Below, piece after piece: positions 15,486-23,394 of a stretch of DNA of 26,809 nt (its first letter is position 1; every line of letters begins with the position of its first letter). Under the pieces are notes generated by a model. That model had not been told where the DNA came from, made no database searches, and saw only the letters and a list, made by a program, of their open reading frames with translations. Source of the stretch: CAYRIF01 sp964424205 (GTDB lineage Bacteria > Bacteroidota > Bacteroidia > Cytophagales > Cyclobacteriaceae). Both the position numbers and the translations under genes were made by a program. Where the stretch lies: positions 1-26,809 of the forward strand of contig CAYRIF010000007.1 of assembly GCA_964424205.1 (NCBI GenBank), written 5' to 3'.

Positions 15486-16100
15486 ATGAAAAATTTAAGT
15501 ATTTCTTTACTGTTGCTAGTATCCCTTGCTTTCATTAGTAGTTGTAAAAATACAGATGGTGTAGGAAAATCAATCACTGCAGAAAGTTATGATGTGTCTA
15601 TCAAGGGCTCACACCCTGATGGGGAAATTGATTCTAAAATAACAGTGACAAAAAACGAAACCATTAACACGGACAAAATAACCTTGAAGGGAAGAACCGG
15701 TGATATTAATTTGAGTATTACCATTAACTTGCCTGCCGATAGAACGGTAAGTGGAAAAAAGGAATCAATCGGCATTGTTATCTATGACTTGGACGGGACA
15801 GGTAATTTATGGGAAAAGAATGAAACCTATAAGACCTACCATTTTAAACAATCCATTTACCATAGAAAACGAGCTACTATAGATTATATCATTGGTGAAA
15901 GTAATGGGTTTTACTATACCTCATTGAATAACCAATTTATCAGCGGTGAGGTAACATTAACCCCAGACGGGAACAGGTTGAAGGGTAGCTTTAGTGTAAA
16001 CTTAGTATCTGACTTTGGAAATGGTAAGGTGCAGGTAACGGGTGAATTTGATGCACTACTCAATGAGACCGGGACAGCGGGAAATGTGAAGATTGGTTGA
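15486..16100 (+). CDS. lipoprotein of unknown function
   Basis: The protein has 204 residues from the third of three consecutive ATG codons (15480, 15483, 15486); the last gives the most typical signal peptide (MKNLSISLLLLVSLAF) ending in the lipobox ISSC with Cys20. The mature part is beta-rich with Gly/Asp/Asn turns (VTKNETINTDKITLKGRTGD; GEVTLTPDGNRLKGSFSVNL), similar in texture to small beta-sandwich or barrel-like lipoproteins, but I recognise no family. It is divergent from the sigma operon across 243 bp, so it could be a target of that sigma factor; this rests on position only. A strong terminator follows 33 bp after the stop. Confidence 0.7.
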   Translation: MKNLSISLLLLVSLAFISSCKNTDGVGKSITAESYDVSIKGSHPDGEIDSKITVTKNETINTDKITLKGRTGDINLSITINLPADRTVSGKKESIGIVIYDLDGTGNLWEKNETYKTYHFKQSIYHRKRATIDYIIGESNGFYYTSLNNQFISGEVTLTPDGNRLKGSFSVNLVSDFGNGKVQVTGEFDALLNETGTAGNVKIG

Positions 16101-16133
16101 CCCTGTTTTATATAATAGGCTATTAGTCAGTAT

Positions 16134-16166
16134 AAAAAAGCTCCTACAATTTGTAGCAGCTTTTTT
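16134..16166. terminator. bidirectional rho-independent terminator
   Basis: An A6 run, GCT-CTACAA / TTGTAG-AGC stem with single C-C mismatch, and a T6 run form a near-symmetric hairpin. The A-run and T-run at either side let it work on both strands: for the lipoprotein gene (plus) and for the tRNA gene (minus), whose 3' end is 2 bp away. Confidence 0.85.
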
Positions 16167-16167
16167 G

Positions 16168-16241
16168 TTGCGAGAGGGGGAATTGAACCCCCGACCTCAG
16201 GGTTATGAATCCTGCGCTCTAACCACCTGAGCTACCTCGCA
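16168..16241 (-). tRNA. tRNA-Met (anticodon CAU), elongator type
   Basis: The 74-nt cloverleaf on the minus strand has a 7-bp acceptor stem (TGCGAGG/TCTCGCA with a final G-T pair), a D stem GCTC/GAGC, an anticodon stem CAGGA/CCCTG with an A-C mismatch next to the loop, loop TTCATAA with anticodon CAT, and T stem GGGGG/CCCCC with TTCAATT loop. The 3' CCA is not encoded. It lacks the three G-C pairs and 1-72 mismatch of the initiator, so it is elongator tRNA-Met; tRNA-Ile with a modified CAU anticodon cannot be fully excluded. Confidence 0.93.
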
Positions 16242-16277
16242 ATAAATAACCTAATTCAGTAGTCGAATTAAGGAGTG

Positions 16278-16309
16278 CAAACATACAAACTTTGTTTTTT
16301 ATTTTCCAA
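16278..16309 (-). promoter_or_regulatory. promoter of the tRNA-Met gene
   Basis: On the minus strand TTG (16307-16309) stands 21 bp before TATGTTTG (16278-16285), both matching the Bacteroidota -33/-7 consensus. Transcription would begin about 30 bp before the mature tRNA 5' end. Confidence 0.7.
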
Positions 16310-16383
16310 TACTTTTTATACCTAATTTTCTTTGTGAAGTAATAAAAATAATTTACCTTGAAGCGAATATTAATATTAGCAGT

Positions 16384-16779
16384 ATGAGTAGGAATAAATT
16401 TATAACAGAAATAGACATTAATGCATCAAAAAAGATGCTGTTCCCGTATTTGAGGTCGGTAAGTGGCTTGTCGCAATGGGTAGCTGATGATGTAACAATA
16501 GACGAGGATAAAATATATAATTTCATCTGGGATGGAGAAGATCACAAAGCAAAACTAGCAGCGTACAAGTTAAACGACTTTGTCAGGTTTGAGTTTCTTC
16601 CCGAGAATGGAGATGAAGGTGATGACAATGCATATTTTGAATTCCGGTTGAGACAAAGTGAGTTGACACAAGCGGTATCTATACAAGTAACAGATTATAC
16701 TGATGAAGAAGATGATGAGGAGTTAGAAGACATGTGGTACTCTTTGATTGGTGCGCTTAAAGAAACTGTTGGCGGTTGA
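16384..16779 (+). CDS. START-like (SRPBCC) domain protein
   Basis: The 131-residue protein is a small single-domain member of the START/AHSA1-like fold found widely in Bacteroidota. The N-terminal FITEIDINASKKMLFPYLRS strand-helix, WVADDVTIDEDKIYNFIWDG and VRFEFLPEN follow the helix-grip pattern; the C-terminal helix is MWYSLIGALKETVG. An acidic stretch (YTDEEDDEELED) lies just before that helix. No signal peptide, so cytoplasmic. Such proteins may bind a hydrophobic ligand, but none is known here. It lies 146 bp before the LptF/G gene on the same strand. Confidence 0.8.
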   Translation: MSRNKFITEIDINASKKMLFPYLRSVSGLSQWVADDVTIDEDKIYNFIWDGEDHKAKLAAYKLNDFVRFEFLPENGDEGDDNAYFEFRLRQSELTQAVSIQVTDYTDEEDDEELEDMWYSLIGALKETVGG

Positions 16780-16925
16780 TTTTTTAATAAGTAGTAATGG
16801 AGGGAAATTCAAAAGTAACTTGTGTTTACTTTTGATTAAACTAACGGCTGATTTTTAAATCCTTAATTTTTTGTACAGTTTTTGCTGCATAATTATTTAT
16901 GTTTGCTCATTAACTTAATTGCTAG

Positions 16926-18734
16926 ATGAAAAAGCTGCACAAGCTTATACTTAAATCTTTTATTGGTCCGTTTATACTCACATTTCTAGTGGTGGTATTT
17001 ATTCTGCTACTGGTCTATATGATGAAGTATTTTGATGATTTGGTGGGCAAGGATTTGAGCTTTGCTGTTCTTTCTGAACTGATGATATCATTTAGTATCG
17101 TGATGACACCAAATGCCTTTCCGCTGGCAATATTGCTGTCATCACTAATGACTTATGGAAATTTAGGAGAGCATTTTGAACTCACAGCCATCAAAAGTGC
17201 TGGTATTTCTTTGACGCGCGCACTTCAGCCATTATTTTATTTTTCTATCGCTCTGACCTTTGTTGCATATTTATCCAATAATTATGTCGTGCCTAGGGCA
17301 GCATTAAACGCATATAGTTTGATGTACGATATAAGAAAACATAAGCCTGCATTGGATATAAAAGAGGGGTCATTTTATAATGGCATTCAAAATTTTAGCA
17401 TTAAGATAGACAAAAAACTACCTGATGGAGAAACCATGCAAGGATTAATTATCTATGACCATTCTAAACATAATGGTAATATTGATGTGATTATGGCAGA
17501 TTCCGGTCGTATTTATCCATTTATGGAAGGGAGATATTTGGTGATGGAGCTTTTTAATGGACATCGATTTACCCAAGAAAAAAATATAGGAAAAACGAGC
17601 TATAAAAAGAGAGAAGTGCCACCATATTCGCGTACTAGTTTTGACCATACGAAAATGGTTTTTGATTTATCCGATTTTAAGTTGGACCTGACAGATAAGA
17701 AATTATTTGCGAGTAATAGAATGATGAAAACACTTGGAAAACTTTCCCACGATATTGATTCCATGGATGTGGAAAAAAGTAGAATGGAAATTAAAGTGTT
17801 TGATAGTTTTAAAGACTTTTATACTTACCACTTAAAAGAGAAAGTGGTGATGCCTACAGCATTGGGTATTCTTAAAAAGGAATTAGATTCTCTTCAGAAA
17901 ATAGAGATAGAAGAACGGTCAATTGGTGATTCGCTGATGATGGACGAGCGAAGGAAAGCAGATGCCAAAGAACTAAAGGCAAAAAAAGATAGTGCTGATA
18001 TTATAAATAAAAAAGCAATTTCGAGTGATGTTAATGTGCTTGTTGATAAGAAAAAAGTCGTGCTAAAAGATTCTTTGCTAACAGCAAAATTTGAAAAAAA
18101 GAAAAAAGAGAGTCTCCGGAAACAGGCACAGGAGAGGGCAAAACGAGAAGCAAAAGAACGGGAGAGAAACAAAAAGAAAAAAGCGAAGCCTAAAATAGTG
18201 AAAAAGATAAAGAAGAAGCGCATCCTAACGTTAGAAGAAACGTTGGCAGTAGTGGATAGCACTATGAACCTGAATAAAAATAAACTGAAAGTAGTGAGCA
18301 GCGCCCTTACTAAAGGCAGACATATTAAAAATAGTATTACAAGCAATGTCTCTACCTATTCCTATTTGTCAGAAGAAGTGATACGGCATAAAATAGAGAA
18401 GCATAAAAAATTCTCACTCTCTCTTGTATGCCTGATAATGTTTTCAATTGGTGCGCCACTGGGAGCGATTATTAAGAAAGGAGGACTCGGCGTGCCGGTA
18501 ATTATATCAGTGTTTTTCTTTATTATTTTCTATGTGATTAATATTACGAGCGATAAAATGGCGCGGCAAGGCTTGATTGATCCGATTTTAGGAGCATGGG
18601 CGGCAAGTATTATTTTACTACCATTCGGATTGTTTTTTTTAAGGCAAGCTAGGGTTGATGCTAAGTTGTTTGACTTAGATTATTACAATGTTGCTTTTGC
18701 TAAGCTGAAAGGTTTTTTCGTAAAGAAAAAATAG
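16926..18734 (+). CDS. LptF/LptG-family lipopolysaccharide export permease
   Basis: The 602-residue protein belongs to the YjgP/YjgQ family, the inner-membrane half of the ABC system that pulls LPS from the membrane and sends it across the periplasm. Membrane helices lie at about 13-33, 53-75 and 96-118, then a periplasmic beta-jellyroll-like domain (about 130-260), and three helices near the C-terminus (about 498-515, 525-545, 557-575). Odd point: between the jellyroll and the last helices there is a long, highly charged, Lys/Arg/Glu-rich insertion (about 290-470, including KRIL and runs of KKK), longer than in the 360-residue enterobacterial proteins. Whether it is LptF or LptG cannot be told. 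The partner gene is not in this window. Confidence 0.92.
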   Translation: MKKLHKLILKSFIGPFILTFLVVVFILLLVYMMKYFDDLVGKDLSFAVLSELMISFSIVMTPNAFPLAILLSSLMTYGNLGEHFELTAIKSAGISLTRALQPLFYFSIALTFVAYLSNNYVVPRAALNAYSLMYDIRKHKPALDIKEGSFYNGIQNFSIKIDKKLPDGETMQGLIIYDHSKHNGNIDVIMADSGRIYPFMEGRYLVMELFNGHRFTQEKNIGKTSYKKREVPPYSRTSFDHTKMVFDLSDFKLDLTDKKLFASNRMMKTLGKLSHDIDSMDVEKSRMEIKVFDSFKDFYTYHLKEKVVMPTALGILKKELDSLQKIEIEERSIGDSLMMDERRKADAKELKAKKDSADIINKKAISSDVNVLVDKKKVVLKDSLLTAKFEKKKKESLRKQAQERAKREAKERERNKKKKAKPKIVKKIKKKRILTLEETLAVVDSTMNLNKNKLKVVSSALTKGRHIKNSITSNVSTYSYLSEEVIRHKIEKHKKFSLSLVCLIMFSIGAPLGAIIKKGGLGVPVIISVFFFIIFYVINITSDKMARQGLIDPILGAWAASIILLPFGLFFLRQARVDAKLFDLDYYNVAFAKLKGFFVKKK

Positions 18735-18766
18735 TGCAAATTCAAGTGATTATTTATCTAAAACGA

Positions 18767-18798
18767 TTTGGTATTAACTAAACGTATACATAACTTTG
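18767..18798 (+). promoter_or_regulatory. rpsO promoter
   Basis: TTTG (18767-18770), a 20-bp spacer and TAACTTTG (18791-18798) match the Bacteroidota -33 and -7 boxes exactly. It lies about 40 bp before the rpsO start and probably drives rpsO and pnp. Confidence 0.8.
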
Positions 18799-18837
18799 CG
18801 CCTCAATTTTAACAATTAATAATAATTTTAGCTAAGC

Positions 18838-19113
18838 ATGTATTTAACATCAGAAAAAAAACAAGAGTTATTTAAGAATCATGGCCGGTTAAAATCAGAA
18901 AAAGATACAGGATCACCTGAAGCACAAATTGCGCTTTTCACGTACCGTATCGGACATCTGACCGACCATTTAAAGACAAACAAAAAAGATCACTCAAGTA
19001 GACTGGGGCTTTTGAAATTAGTAGGTAAGAGAAGGGGACTTCTAAATTATCTTATGGAAAAGGATATCGAAAGATATAGAGCCATTATCAAAGAATTAGA
19101 TTTAAGAAAATAA
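18838..19113 (+). CDS. rpsO: 30S ribosomal protein S15
   Basis: The 91-residue protein is full length for S15, which binds 16S rRNA and helps assemble the central domain of the small subunit. DTGSPEAQIALFTYRIGHLT, DHSSRLGLLKLVGKRRGLLN and LMEKDIERYRAIIKELDLRK are the family signatures in order. It is followed by pnp after 99 bp, the usual bacterial pairing. Because S15 can repress its own translation in other bacteria, the short 5' leader after the promoter may matter, but no S15-site structure could be confirmed by eye. Confidence 0.97.
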   Translation: MYLTSEKKQELFKNHGRLKSEKDTGSPEAQIALFTYRIGHLTDHLKTNKKDHSSRLGLLKLVGKRRGLLNYLMEKDIERYRAIIKELDLRK

Positions 19114-19123
19114 TAAAATTAAT

Positions 19124-19153
19124 AAAAGGGGATTCGCACAGGATTCCCTTTTT
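19124..19153 (+). terminator. hairpin with T-run after rpsO
   Basis: AAAAGGG and CCCTTTT arms with a 14-base part-paired centre are followed by T residues. It probably acts as an attenuating terminator between rpsO and pnp or as an mRNA 3'-end stabiliser. Confidence 0.55.
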
Positions 19154-19169
19154 CATTCCAACCTTATTA

Positions 19170-19195
19170 GTTCTTCCATGATCATATAGAAGAAC
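19170..19195 (+). promoter_or_regulatory. hairpin in the pnp leader
   Basis: GTTCTTC (19170-19176) and GAAGAAC (19189-19195) are perfect 7-bp inverted arms around a 12-base loop that itself contains the palindrome ATGATCAT. It lies 17 bp before the pnp start. In Escherichia coli PNPase controls its own mRNA through RNase III cutting of a leader stem; the position here suggests a similar role. Confidence 0.45.
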
Positions 19196-19212
19196 GCTAA
19201 ACATTACCGTAA

Positions 19213-21345
19213 ATGAACGTAATAACAAAAACAATAAAACTAAATGATGGTAGAGAAATAACCATCGAAACAGGAAAACTAGCAAAACAGGCTGACGGCT
19301 CAGTCGTAGTAAGAATGGGTAACACGATGTTGTTGGCTACTGTCGTATCTAGCAAAACCGCAAGAGAAGGTGTTGACTTCCTGCCAATGTCTGTTGATTA
19401 CCAAGAGAAATTTGCATCGTCAGGGAAAATACCTGGTGGATTTTTGAAAAGAGAAGGAAGATTATCGGATTATGAAATATTAATATCTAGACTCGTTGAT
19501 AGAGCGTTACGACCACTTTTTCCAAGTGACTATCATGCAGAAACTCAAATCATGATAAGCTTGATGTCATATGAAGAAGGCATAATGCCTGATGCATTGG
19601 CAGCACTAGCAGCTTCAGCAGCACTATCTGTAACGGATATACCTTTTGACGGACCAATATCAGAAACAAGAGTTATAAAAGTAGATGGAGAATTTGTAAT
19701 TAACCCACCATTAGAGTTGATTCAAAAAGCAGAAATGGATTTAATCGTGGCAGCGTCTTATGACAACATCATGATGGTAGAAGGAGAGATGGAAGAAGCA
19801 TCGGAAGATGATATGCTTGAAGCCTTAAAAGTAGCCCATGAGGCGATCAAAGATCAGTGCACGGTGCAGATGGAATTAACCAAAGAAACGGGTAATGAAG
19901 TGAAAAGAGAATATTCTCATGAAACAAACGATCCTGAATTAGCCGAAAACCTTCACAAGTTGCTTTACGATAAAGTATATGAGGTGGCAAAGAAAACAAT
20001 CAGTGCAAAATCTGAGAGAAAATCAGCTTTCACCGCTGTGCTAGATGAGTACATGGAAAGCCTTCCTGAAGATCACGAATTGGATTTAGGGTTGATTAAA
20101 AAGTACTACCATGATATCGAGAAAAAAGCCTCAAGGGCTTTAGTGCTTGATGAAAGAGTGAGATTAGATGGACGTCAGTTTAACGAAGTACGTGATATTT
20201 GGTCTGAGGTTGATTATTTACCTTCACCTCACGGATCATGTGTTTTTACAAGGGGAGAAACACAAACTTTAGCAACCGTTACGTTGGGTACAAAAATGGA
20301 TGAGCAGTTGATTGATGGGGCGGTGCATTCTGGAACAAACAAATTTATCCTTCATTATAATTTCCCTGCTTTTTCTGTAGGGGAGGCACGGCCAAATAGA
20401 GGACCAGGAAGAAGAGAGGTTGGACATGGTAACCTAGCACAAAGGGCACTTAAAAAAGTATTGCCTGACGAAAACCCTTATACCATTAGAATTGTATCGG
20501 ATGTTTTGGAATCAAACGGTTCGTCATCTATGGCGACAGTATGTTCTGGTGCGTTGGCTTTAATGGATGCAGGTATTCAAATCAAAGCACCCGTTTCGGG
20601 AGTAGCGATGGGTATGATATCCGATCCTGATACAGGAAATTATGCTATTTTGACAGATATATTGGGAGATGAAGATCATCTTGGTGATATGGATTTTAAA
20701 GTAACGGGTACTGAAAAAGGTATAACTGCTTGTCAAATGGACATCAAAATTGACGGATTGTCCTATGAAATTCTGAAAGAAGCTTTGATGCAGGCGAAAG
20801 AAGGAAGGTTACATATCTTAGGTGAAATGAACAAGACGCTTTCGGCGCCTAAGTCAGATTACAAACCACATGCTCCTCGTTCGGTAGCGTTGACTATCAA
20901 TAAAGACATGATTGGTGCCGTGATAGGACCAGGTGGAAAAGTAATTCAGGAAATTCAAAAAGAATCAGGTGCAACGGTGATTATTGAAGAAGTTGATAAC
21001 AAAGGAATTGTTAGTATTTTCTCTACCAGTAAAACATCAATGGATGATGCATTAAGACGTGTGAAAAATATCGTTGCCGAACCAGAGATAGGAGAAATTT
21101 ATACAGGAAAAGTAAAATCAATCATGCCATTTGGTGCTTTCATTGAATTCATGCCTGGTAAAGACGGACTGTTGCACATTTCTGAAATAAAATGGGAACG
21201 AGTAGAGACGATGGATGGTGTAATGGAAGTTGGTGAAGAGATTCAAGTGAAGCTAGTGGGTGTTGATAAAAAGAGTGGTAAAGTAAAACTTTCACGAAAG
21301 GTATTGCTACCGAGACCTGAAAGAAAACCACAAAGTGATCAATAA
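19213..21345 (+). CDS. pnp: polyribonucleotide nucleotidyltransferase (PNPase)
   Basis: The 710-residue enzyme degrades RNA 3' to 5' with phosphate. It has two RNase PH domains (about 10-230 and 310-545), the second with FSVGEARPNRGPGRREVGHG and SSSMATVCSGALALMDAG and the metal-binding Asp-rich site near GDEDHLGDMDFKV. A KH domain (about 556-615) carries the GPGG loop in IGAVIGPGGKVIQEI, and an S1 domain (about 622-690) carries GKVKSIMPFGAFIEF. All domains are complete. It follows rpsO and precedes rpoD, the common order in Bacteroidota. The leader hairpin at 19170-19195 may regulate it. Confidence 0.98.
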   Translation: MNVITKTIKLNDGREITIETGKLAKQADGSVVVRMGNTMLLATVVSSKTAREGVDFLPMSVDYQEKFASSGKIPGGFLKREGRLSDYEILISRLVDRALRPLFPSDYHAETQIMISLMSYEEGIMPDALAALAASAALSVTDIPFDGPISETRVIKVDGEFVINPPLELIQKAEMDLIVAASYDNIMMVEGEMEEASEDDMLEALKVAHEAIKDQCTVQMELTKETGNEVKREYSHETNDPELAENLHKLLYDKVYEVAKKTISAKSERKSAFTAVLDEYMESLPEDHELDLGLIKKYYHDIEKKASRALVLDERVRLDGRQFNEVRDIWSEVDYLPSPHGSCVFTRGETQTLATVTLGTKMDEQLIDGAVHSGTNKFILHYNFPAFSVGEARPNRGPGRREVGHGNLAQRALKKVLPDENPYTIRIVSDVLESNGSSSMATVCSGALALMDAGIQIKAPVSGVAMGMISDPDTGNYAILTDILGDEDHLGDMDFKVTGTEKGITACQMDIKIDGLSYEILKEALMQAKEGRLHILGEMNKTLSAPKSDYKPHAPRSVALTINKDMIGAVIGPGGKVIQEIQKESGATVIIEEVDNKGIVSIFSTSKTSMDDALRRVKNIVAEPEIGEIYTGKVKSIMPFGAFIEFMPGKDGLLHISEIKWERVETMDGVMEVGEEIQVKLVGVDKKSGKVKLSRKVLLPRPERKPQSDQ

Positions 21346-21435
21346 TTCTAAGTAATTAAGTAGGCTTATTGTTTTATTCTGTATATTGAAATATTTTTAA
21401 TATATAATTATTGTATATGATAGACTTTTACGTAT

Positions 21436-21443
21436 ATAATTTG
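21436..21443 (+). promoter_or_regulatory. near-consensus -7 box of rpoD
   Basis: ATAATTTG differs from TAnnTTTG at the first two bases; a TTG at 21411-21413 is 22 bp upstream. The box ends 5 bp before the rpoD ATG, so the mRNA would be nearly or fully leaderless. Confidence 0.4.
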
Positions 21444-21448
21444 GGTGA

Positions 21449-22312
21449 ATGAGACAATTAAAGATAACCAAACAAATCACAAACAGGGAAAATCAATCAC
21501 TTGACAAGTACCTGCAAGAAATTGGAAGAGTTGATTTGATTACCGCTGAAGAAGAGGTAGTACTCGCTCAGAAGATTAGAGAAGGAGATCAGATTGCCCT
21601 TGAAAAATTAACCAAAGCAAACCTAAGATTTGTTGTTTCGGTATCGAAGCAATACCAGAATCAAGGGTTGACTTTGGGTGATTTGATAAATGAAGGAAAC
21701 TTGGGATTGATAAAAGCGGCGCAACGTTTTGATGAAACGCGAGGTTTTAAATTTATTTCTTATGCAGTCTGGTGGATTAGGCAGTCTATATTACAGGCAC
21801 TTGCTGAGCAATCAAGGATAGTAAGATTGCCGCTAAATAGGGTGGGATCACTCAATAAAATTTCAAAGACATTTTCTGCTTTGGAGCAAAAATTTGAGCG
21901 GGAGCCATCCCCCCAAGAGATGGCAGAGGTGCTGGAAATGACGGAGAAAGAAGTGGTAGATACACTTAGAATTTCGGGAAGGCAAGTATCTGTTGATGCA
22001 CCGTTTGTGAGTGGAGAGGAAAACGGATTATTGGATGTGTTAGAAAATAAGGGCGCAAAAAATCCGGATGCCGATTTGCTAAGTGATTCATTACGAAGAG
22101 AAGTGCAGCGAACGTTAGCGACTTTAACAGAAAGAGAGTCCAATGTTATTGCACTTTATTTTGGGTTGAATGGCGAATCGGTTTATACATTAGAAGAAAT
22201 TGGTGATAAGTTTGGACTCACAAGAGAGCGAGTACGACAAATTAAAGAGAAGGCAATCAGGAGGTTACGACATACGTCTAGAAGTAAAACTTTAAAATCT
22301 TACTTAGGATAA
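21449..22312 (+). CDS. rpoD: primary RNA polymerase sigma factor RpoD/SigA
   Basis: The 287-residue protein has regions 1.2 to 4 of a primary sigma factor but no region 1.1, as is normal in Bacteroidota. Region 2 is NLRFVVSVSKQYQNQGLTLG through FKFISYAVWWIRQSILQALA; region 3 includes LPLNRVGSLNKISKTF; region 4 ends in YTLEEIGDKFGLTRERVRQIKEKAIRRLR. This factor recognises the -33 TTG / -7 TAnnTTTG promoters seen across the window. It lies 103 bp after pnp and is closed by a strong terminator. Confidence 0.97.
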   Translation: MRQLKITKQITNRENQSLDKYLQEIGRVDLITAEEEVVLAQKIREGDQIALEKLTKANLRFVVSVSKQYQNQGLTLGDLINEGNLGLIKAAQRFDETRGFKFISYAVWWIRQSILQALAEQSRIVRLPLNRVGSLNKISKTFSALEQKFEREPSPQEMAEVLEMTEKEVVDTLRISGRQVSVDAPFVSGEENGLLDVLENKGAKNPDADLLSDSLRREVQRTLATLTERESNVIALYFGLNGESVYTLEEIGDKFGLTRERVRQIKEKAIRRLRHTSRSKTLKSYLG

Positions 22313-22331
22313 TAATGCTTCCATTAATCGA

Positions 22332-22357
22332 GACTTTAAAATTTTAAAGTCTTTTTT
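22332..22357 (+). terminator. rho-independent terminator after rpoD
   Basis: GACTTTAAAATTTTAAAGTC is a perfect 20-bp palindrome followed directly by six T. It lies about 20 bp after the rpoD stop. Confidence 0.85.
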
Positions 22358-22385
22358 ATTGCTTATAAAATTGAAAGAAACCTTA

Positions 22386-22393
22386 TAATTTTG
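22386..22393 (+). promoter_or_regulatory. -7 promoter box of trxB
   Basis: TAATTTTG matches TAnnTTTG exactly and lies 56 bp before the trxB start, just after the rpoD terminator. A -33 TTG at the proper distance is not clear (nearest at 24 bp). Confidence 0.5.
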
Positions 22394-22449
22394 CAACATA
22401 TTTATTTTCCTTTGCGTTAAAGATTTGAATAAAAAATACGAAATATATA

Positions 22450-23394
22450 ATGTCTGATAAACTAATTGATGTACTAATACTTGGATCAGGACCAGCAGGA
22501 TATACTGCTGCTATTTATGCTTCAAGAGCAGGTCTAAAGCCTATTGTGTATACAGGACCAGAGCCAGGTGGGCAATTGACGATTACAAATGATGTGGAGA
22601 ACTATCCTGGCTACCCTGATGGCGTAAATGGACCGCAAATGATGGAGGATTTTAGAAAGCAAGCTGAAAGGTTTGGTACAGACGTACGATATGGTCTAGC
22701 GACAGCCGTTGATTTTTCTTCTTACCCGCTTAAAGTAACCATTGATAACAAAGAAACGCTAATTGCTGAATCTGTAGTCATCTCTACAGGTGCTTCTGCA
22801 AAGTGGCTAGGAATTGAATCTGAAACCAGATTAAATGGCAAGGGTGTCTCTGCATGTGCGGTTTGTGACGGTTTCTTTTTCAAAGGGAATGACGTCGTGG
22901 TGGTAGGTGGTGGAGATACCGCAGCGGAAGAAGCAACTTATCTTTCCAAAATTTGTAACAAGGTCTATATGCTGGTGCGCAGAGATGAGCTACGGGCTTC
23001 TAAAGTAATGCAGCAACGTGTATTTAATGCGCCAAACATTGAAGTGATGTGGAATACTGAAACTGATGAAATACTGGGTGACCAAGAGGTAGAAGGAGTT
23101 AGGGTATTGAATAACAAGACTGGAGAAAAAGCAGATATCAAGGCGCAAGGATTTTTTGTAGCGATAGGTCATAAGCCCAATACTGATATTTTCAAAAGTC
23201 AGATTACGTTAGATGAAAATGGCTATATAAAAACAATTCCTGGAACGACAAAGACAAACATAGAAGGTGTTTTTGCAAGTGGTGATGTGCAAGATTCAAC
23301 CTATAGACAAGCAGTTACGGCTGCGGGTACAGGTTGTATGGCAGCACTAGATGCAGAAAGATTTTTGGCAGCAAAAGAAGCTGCTGTTTCTTAA
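22450..23394 (+). CDS. trxB: thioredoxin-disulfide reductase
   Basis: The 314-residue flavoenzyme passes electrons from NADPH through FAD and the redox Cys136/Cys139 (CAVC in SACAVCDG) to thioredoxin. It shows the FAD motif GSGPAGYTAAIYASRAG (about 12-28), the NADPH motif GGGDTAAEEA, and the C-terminal FAD contact ASGDVQDSTYRQAVTAAGTG. The stop codon TAA shares its last A with the ATG of the M23 peptidase gene, so the two are translationally coupled. It is a central supplier of reducing power for thiol enzymes such as the Tpx and Msr proteins coded elsewhere in the window. Confidence 0.97.
   Translation: MSDKLIDVLILGSGPAGYTAAIYASRAGLKPIVYTGPEPGGQLTITNDVENYPGYPDGVNGPQMMEDFRKQAERFGTDVRYGLATAVDFSSYPLKVTIDNKETLIAESVVISTGASAKWLGIESETRLNGKGVSACAVCDGFFFKGNDVVVVGGGDTAAEEATYLSKICNKVYMLVRRDELRASKVMQQRVFNAPNIEVMWNTETDEILGDQEVEGVRVLNNKTGEKADIKAQGFFVAIGHKPNTDIFKSQITLDENGYIKTIPGTTKTNIEGVFASGDVQDSTYRQAVTAAGTGCMAALDAERFLAAKEAAVS

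Noticed and set aside
17894..18346. Long open frame on the minus strand within the LptF/G gene
   Set aside because: It is the mirror of the Lys/Glu-rich insertion, which reads as a false Phe/Leu/Ser-rich hydrophobic protein; the plus-strand gene is clearly real.
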